The position numbers and the translations under genes were made by a program. 64,000 bases of DNA from Prinsepia uniflora (lineage: Eukaryota > Streptophyta > Magnoliopsida > Rosales > Rosaceae): assembly GCA_032719365.1 (NCBI GenBank), contig CM064870.1, forward strand, positions 40,456,194 through 40,520,193, in the 5' to 3' direction. Shown one piece after another: positions 1-8,952 of this stretch. The notes under the pieces were generated by a model that saw only the letters and a program-made list of their open reading frames with translations, was not told the origin of the DNA and did no database searches. Every line of letters begins with the position of its first letter. Within the stretch, counting starts at the first letter, position 1.

Positions 1-1785
1 ACGGTCCGTTTCCGAGCTGCACGTTTTTCCGTAAAACCTGGAAATCACAACTCCTGTCCAAAATCATTATAGAGGGTTACTAACATCTCAAAATACAACA
101 TATAATTTTCCCCAATTTTTCCGGGATTTAAATACGTATTTTTAACGTAATACAAAACTTCGGATACGCGGAACATTAACGAAACAATATCCGATTTCAT
201 CGAAATCAACGTCAAAATGTTCGTTACACTGAGAGGATCAAAAGTCATGTTGACCTCACCTTGAGACTAGGCCGGACGCGCCCCCACGCGCCGCCGTGAG
301 TGGCTGCGCGTGAAATCCACGCGCCTGCTACAGTGTCACCGTCCCAACCCGTTTGTCTGGTAAACGGGTCGTTTAACCCGCGATCAGACCCGGTTCCAAT
401 CCTATCAATTCGACACTGAATTCATCAATTGATCAATCAATTAGCTTCTACTTAAGTCCAATTAGAGTTCTGTAACAATAATTCCATGAAACATTACCTC
501 AATCCTCACGATCACAGATGATCAATCGAAGGATATCCGGCCACTGTTCATCCTTCGAAAACCATCAAACCTTCTTGATTTCGTTCAATTGATTAACCAG
601 TAAGCTTCAATGGACTCAGGTAAGTATTTTCCCCAACTCAATTGCATCAATTCGTGGCTCAAACGCCACGACTCAAACTCGATTCTTCGTCACTGTGCAA
701 CCATGGAGTTCAGTCAATCTCCAGCGTTTTCCTTCAATTGATGGATCCAGAAGCATCGTGGGATCCTCAGGAACACATTCCCCACATCAATTACATCAAT
801 CGAAGCCTCAATTCCCTCGACTCAACCTCGAATTTCATCCTCTGTCACCAAGTGTGTTCAGAGTCAAAACAACGCCAATTTCCTTCGTTCATTCGACGTT
901 TCTGATCGTAATGATCCCAGGAAGCTCGAAGTGAGTTCAATTTCGATCCTCACGGCTCAATTCCCAGTATTTGAATTTCCCCCCAATTTTTCTAAATTTT
1001 CGATTCTCAGTCTCCAGCCTTCAATTAATCCCCAGTGTTTTCCCAGTTTAATCCACTCTCATAACTCTCAAATTCCCCTCGAAGCTGGTTGTGAAAGGGA
1101 GCTCAATTCTCCCCAATTTTGATGCCCAAAGTCCACGGTTTAGAAAAACAAAGAAGAGGGAATTAAGGAGAAAATGGAGGAAATGATGAAGGATAAATGA
1201 TGATGTTGTAATGATGGTGTTGGGAGGGAAACATGGACCAGATTTCAGGGGATGGGTGACACTTGTCACTCATCCGAATGTGCACAGTCACCGGGTACTG
1301 TTCCTATTAAAATATTATTTTAATTCCGGTTCGTTCGATTAATCGAGCCCGATTCCGTGACCATAACTTCGTCGTCGAATCTCCGATTTCAGCATGCCGC
1401 CTGTCGTTGGATTCGTATCGACGAGACCTACGTAACGGTCCTTGGCCCTCGTCCATCGGACCTCTCGATCAAAAAGTCAACATTTGGCCCCTACTATGCC
1501 AAATTACCAAAATACCCCTCATCTTCCGATCATCATAACTTTCACTACGAATGTCGGAATCGAACGTGCCACCTGTCTATGAACTCGTGACGTCCCGAAC
1601 TACGTCACAGTCATCGGTCAAAGTCCATTTGACCGCCCGAACTAAAAGTCAACATTTTGCCCACACCAGGGGCAAAACGGTCATTTTGCACGTTTCGTCC
1701 GATTTCACTCAACTAATCCCCGATTAGTCATTCTAAATCATGATTAATTAATATTCAATCCCGATATTCGGGACGGGTCATTACA
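1..1785 (-). mobile_element. 3' LTR of element A (cut by window edge)
   Basis: This block repeats 6179-7963 at a constant offset of 6178. I saw only two differences (position 37 versus 6215, and 1465 versus 7643), so the two LTRs are nearly identical and the insertion is young. On the minus strand the LTR begins TGTAATGACCC at 1785, directly after a polypurine tract, which makes it the 3' LTR; the rest lies left of base 1. The short open frames inside (for example 642-905 and 1048-1269) are identical in both copies only because the LTRs are; none resembles a known protein. Confidence 0.93.
1250..1275. promoter_or_regulatory. Palindrome in the upstream part of LTR A
   Basis: A near-perfect 26-bp palindrome with half-site GGATGAGTGACA and a 2-bp centre; here one arm carries GGGTGAC instead of GAGTGAC. 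The same element occurs at 7428-7453, 16060-16085, 41434-41459, about 42910-42935 and 53571-53595, always in the upstream part of an LTR. At 16060 a TATATA lies about 27 bp downstream, which suggests a promoter-associated site. The binding factor is unknown. Confidence 0.6.
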
Positions 1786-1800
1786 ACCTTCCCTCCTTAA
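1786..1800 (-). other. Polypurine tract of element A
   Basis: On the minus strand TTAAGGAGGGAAGGT immediately precedes the TGTAATG start of the 3' LTR. This is where plus-strand DNA synthesis is primed in LTR retrotransposons. Equivalent tracts lie at 8410-8424 (element B) and 49281-49295 (element C). Confidence 0.85.
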
Positions 1801-3629
1801 AGAATTTCGTCCCCGAAATTCCAACTATCCGTATTCCAAAACAAATGGGTCTCACAACACGTGTACACCTGTACACCCACTAGCCAATGCAAAACTCGTC
1901 TGCACTCAGACGTCACATCACAGATGCACGTCGCACTGACTACACTCGACCACCCTGAGTGAAAATGAATCACCAGAAATTGGCAATGTCATCACCAAGC
2001 TGACTCCTTCAGCCTGTCGGCCCCACGTAATCACTAATGTGCCCTGACATCCGCTCTCATAGAGAGTCACCAAAACTCACTTGTCAGTCCATGCTGACAC
2101 CACAAGCCAAACTGTCACCACCAAGCTTTACCACCCTAGTAAAGCGCCAATCAGTAACAAGTCAGTGACAACACATCATACTACAACGTCCGTCAATGTA
2201 GCGTATGATCATCAACATGATCTCCCCTCGCAGGGCAAACTCAATCCTGCGACAAATACCAAAAGCAGTATCCACAACTGTCACCCCCTCAGCGATCCCA
2301 GATGCTGGTAAGGTCACGACAAGGTAACATCTCGCCGCAAAGCAACTTGCGGTCACACTAACCACCAACTCACTCATCCTGAGTATATGCATACCGTCAT
2401 CACACTCAAACAGACGGTGTAACTGGAACACATTGAACACCAGCCTAGCAGTGGTCACACAACCCATCACTAGAGTTATACTGGCCAACCATGGCTAAGA
2501 GCACCTGCTCAAACAATCACTGAAATCATCAGAATCACCCTGCCCAGTACATCGTGTTCAATGTCCAGTTCACGTTCACAACCCATCCAATGGTATCAGG
2601 ATTAAGCCGACTACTAACACGTTCACCAACGTACTACTGGTATAACCCGTATACCGTCACCCGACACCACAAGTCTGCAAAGTATCGTACCCCAAACCAT
2701 AAACAAGGTACATACATCTATCCATTGACAAGACTACAACCACCTAGGTCATAGCCAAACATGTTCCAATAATGGAGTCCATTTGCCCAAACCAGCAAGA
2801 GACAAATCGAAACTCCACCAATCAGCTAATTCCAATTCCGAATTCGAATCCGCAATTTCGTAGGAAATCCCGAATCCGAACCCACACATCACATTTTTAA
2901 TTCATGTCCAAATCCGAATCCGAAATCATTATTCCGTAAGCTAGCATTTGGAATAATCATTCCGCACCCAAATCCAGTATTCCACTTTCAAGTTCTAAAA
3001 TCGAATCCTGAATCGTCACCCAGAAATTCGATTCCAAAACCCGAAATCTCGTTCACGTCCACTCGGACGTACCAAAACCGAACCTATCGGTTACCCATTC
3101 ATTATACTCGGTTGACTTCATAAGGAGGCCAATCCAACAACCACACGGTTAAGGTTGACAAAATCCGACCACTTCGGAAACCTACTCACTCGTGTAATAT
3201 ACCATAAAAGGGCTCCACTTCGAAAAGAAGTTCAGTCCCGTCATTTACGACTCACATACCGGAGTAAGAGTGGCAAACTCTCTACCCAACTGGATCATCA
3301 GGATCACAGTCCAGATCCATCACTACATCAGCTCGCCATGAACATCACGATCCTAGATCGTCACAATGCCCAATGTCCATGACATCACAAACCCGATCCA
3401 CCTAGGGAAAACCAAGGATGATCCCAAAACGATAACACCAATATTCATCCCCAGGTCAAGTTTATTCTGGGCCCAACACGCCCATCTATCTACAAACCAA
3501 ACTGTGAACAAAAACAACCATCCGGACCCACACTAGTCCGACACACCCAAAACACATGATACAATATTACAACACAAATGGACAAGACAAACCATTTACA
3601 AGGTATCACGAAAACATGCATCAATACAA
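1801..3629 (-). other. Non-coding 3' internal region of element A (pol absent)
   Basis: This is where a gypsy element would carry protease, reverse transcriptase, RNase H and integrase. No pol motif is visible in any frame, and the longest open frame is about 108 aa and unrecognisable. The part next to the polypurine tract resembles the matching part of element C (49296 onwards): both contain 'acgtgtacac', 'actcagacgtc' and 'ctcgaccacc', then 'gagtgaaaatga'. This suggests a shared, non-pol-derived segment rather than a recently decayed pol. Confidence 0.75.
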
Positions 3630-4484
3630 TTATTCTGACCTACGGTCAAGTCGATCGGGGCAGTTCCTTCGCAAATGTCCAAGTTTCCTACAAAAGTGAC
3701 AAGTGGCAGTGCTGAGGCGACTTGCCCCACCACGCCGCTTACTTGTCGACTGGGTTGATGTTCCACCCGAATGAACACCTACCGAGGGTTGCGACACAAG
3801 AGTATGAAGGCTAACTCGCTTCGTTGTTTCCTGACTTATCTGTTTAGTATCCTGACGCTCTCGGCGTCGTCCAGAGCCCAAAGATTGTTCTGACACAGGT
3901 AAAATAGTAGCCTCCACTCGGATAGCAGCATCCGATAATTCCCTCAGGGTAGAATACGAGCCAACAGTTACAGCTCCTCGTAACTCATTCCTCAATCCCT
4001 GCTCAAACCTTCGACACTTATCCTCCTCTGTAGCCACATACAGAGGAGCGAAACTAGATAAGTGCAAAAATTGCTGTTCATAATCGACCACTGACCGATT
4101 CCCTTGCTGCAATTGGAGAAACTCAACCTCCCTAGCGTTCCGAAATGAGCGAGGATAAAACTGATCCAAAAATCGCTCTCGGAATGCATCCCACGCCAAG
4201 GTACGGGCATCCCAGCCAGTCAACTGTAAACTATGCCACCACCTGTAAGCATAGCCATCCAAAAGAAAAGTGGCCAAGGGTACCATGTCCTCTAGGGGAC
4301 ATATCATAACCTCAAAAATCCTTTCCAATCGAGTAAGCCAATCTTCGGCACCATCCGGCCCCGAATCACCACGAAACACAGTGGCTCCCAACCGTCGAGC
4401 TCGCTCAATATCTGGGCCTTTACTAACACTACTCTCGCCCCTCCCATCTTCAGACCGTGTACGGGACGCACGACTCGGAGGCAT
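3630..4484 (-). CDS. gag: Gag polyprotein of element A (gag-only)
   Basis: A 284-residue open frame. Gag is the structural protein that packages retrotransposon RNA into virus-like particles. Residues about 25-190 align by eye with the Gag of element B (shared IERA-RLGAT, TRLERIF, ATFLLDG-AY-WW, RFLDQ-YPRSFR-A, KCRRFE-GLR and RELSDAA-RVEA). A CCHC zinc knuckle follows (C262, C265, H270, C275), and the protein ends nine residues later. The ATG lies about 40 bp inside the PBS and the MPPSR start matches the MPPRR start of element B. No pol follows, so any mobility would depend on proteins from a related element. The reading frame has no internal damage. Confidence 0.9.
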   Translation of the reverse strand: MPPSRASRTRSEDGRGESSVSKGPDIERARRLGATVFRGDSGPDGAEDWLTRLERIFEVMICPLEDMVPLATFLLDGYAYRWWHSLQLTGWDARTLAWDAFRERFLDQFYPRSFRNAREVEFLQLQQGNRSVVDYEQQFLHLSSFAPLYVATEEDKCRRFEQGLRNELRGAVTVGSYSTLRELSDAAIRVEATILPVSEQSLGSGRRRERQDTKQISQETTKRVSLHTLVSQPSVGVHSGGTSTQSTSKRRGGASRLSTATCHFCRKLGHLRRNCPDRLDRRSE

Positions 4485-4513
4485 GATGTATCAACAGAAA
4501 TCAAGAACCAAAT

Positions 4514-4525
4514 GCTCTGATACCA
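4514..4525 (-). other. Primer binding site of element A (tRNA-iMet)
   Basis: On the minus strand TGGTATCAGAGC starts three bases inside the end of the 5' LTR. It is the standard site complementary to the 3' end of initiator methionine tRNA, the primer for minus-strand DNA synthesis. Confidence 0.9.
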
Positions 4526-4700
4526 ATTTGACAGGACCCGTCCCAACTGGACGTCAAAACCCGTGCCCGGTCCTGCTCCCGTCTGACAAGTCAACTAAAG
4601 GTCTGAAACTCCCCTTCAGTGCTTGCCAGACAAAGGATGTTTGCGCGGATTTCTGCTGCTGTCATTGCCTCACGATCAGTCCCGAACGTCGTACCACGGC

Positions 4701-6164
4701 CTGGAGGGTCATAAAACAGAAAAGGTGTGAGTGGACAAAAATGACCTTTGATAAAAACATTTATCAAAATACAATCTTACCCTCCAGTTTTCACAATCTT
4801 GCATGCATATCGTAAAACATGAGTGACCGATAAATTCAAAACATATTTTCCCATGGTCCATAAAACTCATGCTCACCAAATCAGTTCATGTTATAAAACA
4901 TCAAATCCCGGCTCTCAGGCCAAAACATGTGAAAACATAATCACCTGGCCACAAGGACCAAAAACCCGTACTCAATACCAGTACATCATCACAATCAATA
5001 CCAATCAGCATTACTTACCAGTGCACAATAAATATATCAATCCAATCAATCCGCACTACTCACGAGTGCATAAAATATCACCAATCACATCTGCACTACT
5101 CACAAGTGCACAATCAATCAAACTGCACTACTCACAAGTGCACAATCAATCAAACTGCACTACTCACAAGTGCTGCACTACGCGTAGGCCAATATCCAGT
5201 CACTCTCTCGGGAATAAACACCTCTGGGCTCAACCCCCTCGGGCTCAGTCACCTCTGGGCGAACACATCCCCAGGATCAGACACCTCCGAGTGGTACATC
5301 CAGGCTCAGTATCATCCGAGAAGCTGACTACCATAGGATCAACTCCCGATCCTACAATCACATCCCCCAAGCTCCGGTCGTCTGGGTAATCCCCCCCCAA
5401 GCACCGACCGTCTGGGAATATCACAATCACAATGAACACCATCCCGGGAATTACATCCCAAAACATTTCAATCAAATCTTGACTTCATACCAAGTCAAGG
5501 TCATTCTCAACTGGGTCTCAAGCCCAAAATACTTTTTACACATAAACCGTTAAAATCACATTTAAATCAATAGAACAATCCGGAAATCATCATTGACTCA
5601 CCAACCAAGTCAAAACATCATTTTAGAAATCATTTAGACTCCGGGCCTAGCCCAAAACATCATTTGTACGTACCTCGTAAAACGTGCCCGAAAGGACTGA
5701 TTAAAATAATCATAAAATCACAAAAATCATTAATTTCATCAAATTCACAAGTGACTCCAAAACCGAGTCAAAATCACTATTCACTTGGGTTATCATGCCC
5801 AACATATCATTATCACGCAAATCCTTGCGTTGCAACCTCCGTTGCCATTTTCACACAAATCCACAAAATTGACCCTCGACTCATTCCCGAGTCACCACAT
5901 CATCTTTCAATCCATGACTCAATAATCCGAGTCCAAACATTATTTTCAATCAATTTCAATCCCGGACTCATAAACCAAGTCCAAACATTATTTTTACCAA
6001 ATTTCGTAATTTCTCGAAAATCGCCCAAAATAATAATATAATAATCATAAAACCGAGAAATTACCGGATTGAAACACAAATCATGCCCAAGCATATAAAA
6101 TCATATAATAAGGCATTTAAATCATATATGCATGCATCACTGTTAGAAAACAAAGTCCACTCAC
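4701..6164 (-). other. Intron-like module in LTR A
   Basis: Read on the minus strand, a perfect plant 5' splice-site core GTGAGT (6164-6159) lies in GTGTGAGTGGAC. Its exact 12-base reverse complement is at 4725-4736, followed by a pyrimidine-rich tract and CCAG|G with AG at 4702-4701, 24 nt past the arm. Pairing the arms would bring donor and acceptor together and close about 1.4 kb of hairpin-rich sequence. Splicing is inferred, not shown. The same layout recurs in five other LTRs here. Confidence 0.6.
4888..6030 (-). repeat. Array of short hairpins with differing stems in LTR A
   Basis: Many short inverted repeats are spaced through this region. Examples are GTACT/AGTAC (about 4967-4983), GCACT/AGTGC repeated three times at a 31-bp period (5091-5173), CGCAA/TTGCG (5816-5829), GCAAC/GTTGC (5832-5845), GACTC/GAGTC (5916-5933) and GGACT/AGTCC (5964-5982). 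Loops are 4-9 nt and linkers are A/T-rich. The stems differ from unit to unit while pairing is kept. Confidence 0.7.
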
Positions 6165-7963
6165 ACACACCGTCCAAAACGGTCCGTTTCCGAGCTGCAC
6201 GTTTTTCCGTAAAATCTGGAAATCACAACTCCTGTCCAAAATCATTATAGAGGGTTACTAACATCTCAAAATACAACATATAATTTTCCCCAATTTTTCC
6301 GGGATTTAAATACGTATTTTTAACGTAATACAAAACTTCGGATACGCGGAACATTAACGAAACAATATCCGATTTCATCGAAATCAACGTCAAAATGTTC
6401 GTTACACTGAGAGGATCAAAAGTCATGTTGACCTCACCTTGAGACTAGGCCGGACGCGCCCCCACGCGCCGCCGTGAGTGGCTGCGCGTGAAATCCACGC
6501 GCCTGCTACAGTGTCACCGTCCCAACCCGTTTGTCTGGTAAACGGGTCGTTTAACCCGCGATCAGACCCGGTTCCAATCCTATCAATTCGACACTGAATT
6601 CATCAATTGATCAATCAATTAGCTTCTACTTAAGTCCAATTAGAGTTCTGTAACAATAATTCCATGAAACATTACCTCAATCCTCACGATCACAGATGAT
6701 CAATCGAAGGATATCCGGCCACTGTTCATCCTTCGAAAACCATCAAACCTTCTTGATTTCGTTCAATTGATTAACCAGTAAGCTTCAATGGACTCAGGTA
6801 AGTATTTTCCCCAACTCAATTGCATCAATTCGTGGCTCAAACGCCACGACTCAAACTCGATTCTTCGTCACTGTGCAACCATGGAGTTCAGTCAATCTCC
6901 AGCGTTTTCCTTCAATTGATGGATCCAGAAGCATCGTGGGATCCTCAGGAACACATTCCCCACATCAATTACATCAATCGAAGCCTCAATTCCCTCGACT
7001 CAACCTCGAATTTCATCCTCTGTCACCAAGTGTGTTCAGAGTCAAAACAACGCCAATTTCCTTCGTTCATTCGACGTTTCTGATCGTAATGATCCCAGGA
7101 AGCTCGAAGTGAGTTCAATTTCGATCCTCACGGCTCAATTCCCAGTATTTGAATTTCCCCCCAATTTTTCTAAATTTTCGATTCTCAGTCTCCAGCCTTC
7201 AATTAATCCCCAGTGTTTTCCCAGTTTAATCCACTCTCATAACTCTCAAATTCCCCTCGAAGCTGGTTGTGAAAGGGAGCTCAATTCTCCCCAATTTTGA
7301 TGCCCAAAGTCCACGGTTTAGAAAAACAAAGAAGAGGGAATTAAGGAGAAAATGGAGGAAATGATGAAGGATAAATGATGATGTTGTAATGATGGTGTTG
7401 GGAGGGAAACATGGACCAGATTTCAGGGGATGGGTGACACTTGTCACTCATCCGAATGTGCACAGTCACCGGGTACTGTTCCTATTAAAATATTATTTTA
7501 ATTCCGGTTCGTTCGATTAATCGAGCCCGATTCCGTGACCATAACTTCGTCGTCGAATCTCCGATTTCAGCATGCCGCCTGTCGTTGGATTCGTATCGAC
7601 GAGACCTACGTAACGGTCCTTGGCCCTCGTCCATCGGACCTCCCGATCAAAAAGTCAACATTTGGCCCCTACTATGCCAAATTACCAAAATACCCCTCAT
7701 CTTCCGATCATCATAACTTTCACTACGAATGTCGGAATCGAACGTGCCACCTGTCTATGAACTCGTGACGTCCCGAACTACGTCACAGTCATCGGTCAAA
7801 GTCCATTTGACCGCCCGAACTAAAAGTCAACATTTTGCCCACACCAGGGGCAAAACGGTCATTTTGCACGTTTCGTCCGATTTCACTCAACTAATCCCCG
7901 ATTAGTCATTCTAAATCATGATTAATTAATATTCAATCCCGATATTCGGGACGGGTCATTACA

Positions 7964-8409
7964 GGAAATGACCAAAATGCCCCTCCTGCACAAATTACCA
8001 TTTTGCCCTCAGACTTTCCAGACCCGTATCTTTTCCGTCCGACGTCCGATGACAGCGTGCCGCCTGTCGTTGAACTCAGGACGTCGAGACCTATCCAACG
8101 GTCCTCGGTCTACGTGAAAATCACAAGTCCTCCAAAAAGTCAACATTTCCCTTATTGACTCAAAATTACGGTAACGCCCCCAACCTTCCGTACATCATAA
8201 CTTTTCCTCCGGTTGTCCGAATCGAACCTGCCACCTGTCTACGGACTCGTGACGTCCTAAACTACGTCACGGTCAAGGGCTAACACTCATCCAATCGATA
8301 GTACAAAAAGTCAACTTTTTGTTTACTATTCACAAGGGCAAAATCGTCCTTTTTACAAAACTTCACAAAAATTACATTTTTACCCTTCCCGTAGGTACGG
8401 GTTGTTACA
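7964..8409 (-). mobile_element. Remnant of 3' LTR of element B (446 bp)
   Basis: Matches 15452-15897 over exactly 446 bp with about four differences seen by eye. It starts on the minus strand at TGTAACAACCC (8409) and stops at 7964, where element A was inserted; the remainder should continue beyond the left window edge, after the far end of element A. The first bases, GGAAA, would be the target duplication of element A. Confidence 0.93.
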
Positions 8410-8424
8410 ATCTACCCCCCTAAA
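8410..8424 (-). other. Polypurine tract of element B
   Basis: Minus strand TTAGGGGGGTAGAT directly before the TGTAACAACCC start of the 3' LTR, and just downstream of the last pol codons. Confidence 0.8.
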
Positions 8425-8444
8425 AAGAATTTCGTCCCCGAAAT

Positions 8445-8861
8445 TCAGTGAAATAAGTAAGGGTACTGTTCCCGCATCAAGGCCTCGGGTTCCCAAGTAG
8501 CTTCTTCGACTTGATGATTTCTCCACAATACCTTCACTAAGGGAACCGTCTTCCTTCGCAAAACTTTATCCTTCCGATCCAAGATTGCAACAGGTTGCTC
8601 TTCAAAACTCAAGTCTTCCCTCAGGTCCACTGGTTGTGCTTCCAGAACATGCGAATCATCTCGAATATACTTCCGAAGCATAGAAACATGAAAGACATTA
8701 TGTACCTTTTCCAAATCTGCTGGTAAGGCCAATCGATAAGCTACAGGACCAATCCGCTCCAAGATCTCATACGGTCCAATGTAACGAGGACTCAACTTCC
8801 CTCGTCTGCCAAATCGTACAATTCCTTTCCAAGGAGATAGCTTCAGGAAAACCCAGTCTCC
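8445..8861 (-). pseudogene. C-terminal end of element B polyprotein, out of frame
   Basis: About 139 codons without a start codon of their own. The frame reads GDWVFLK, SPWKGIVRFG and LSPRYIGPYEIL, then LPADLEKVHNVFHVSMLRKY, and ends with VPLVKVLWR, EEATWEPE and QYPYLFH. This is the integrase C-terminal region plus the chromodomain-like tail of Tekay/Del-type gypsy elements. It is separated from the main open frame by the duplicated block at 8862-8952, which shifts the frame. In an intact element it would continue the gag-pol at 8871-12896. Confidence 0.85.
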
Positions 8862-8952
8862 AATTGATCCCTAATCAGTGCCACTTTTTCCTGCGCTCTT
8901 TTGATGGTCCTGCGCTGCCTTCAATTGATCCCTAATCAGTGCCACTTTTTCC
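8862..8952 (-). repeat. Duplicated 33-bp block that breaks pol
   Basis: The same 33 bp occur at 8920-8952 and again at 8862-8894, separated by 25 bp. The first copy in translation order reads in frame as QEKVALIRDQL. The second is entered in another frame, reads AGKSGTD and stops. Sequence normally found between the conserved QKS and GDWVF motifs is missing, so the second copy appears to have replaced a short piece of pol rather than simply being added. Confidence 0.85.

Larger units (their letters stand above)
4529..7963 (-). mobile_element. 5' LTR of element A, 3435 bp
   Basis: Runs on the minus strand from TGTAATGACCC at 7963 to CCTGTCA at 4529, with TG/CA ends and a PBS directly inside. 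Its right edge falls within the 3' LTR of element B: B sequence resumes at 7964 (GGAAATGACC), exactly where the intact B LTR reads at 15452. A solo copy of the same family lies at 53031-56459 in the opposite orientation and is almost the same length (3429 bp). The upstream part holds the palindrome at 7428-7453; the downstream part holds the intron-like module and hairpin array described separately. Confidence 0.95.

Noticed and set aside
642..1590. Several 60-90 aa frames conserved between 1-1785 and 6179-7963
   Set aside because: Conservation is due to recent LTR duplication; no domain features, and frames overlap on both strands.
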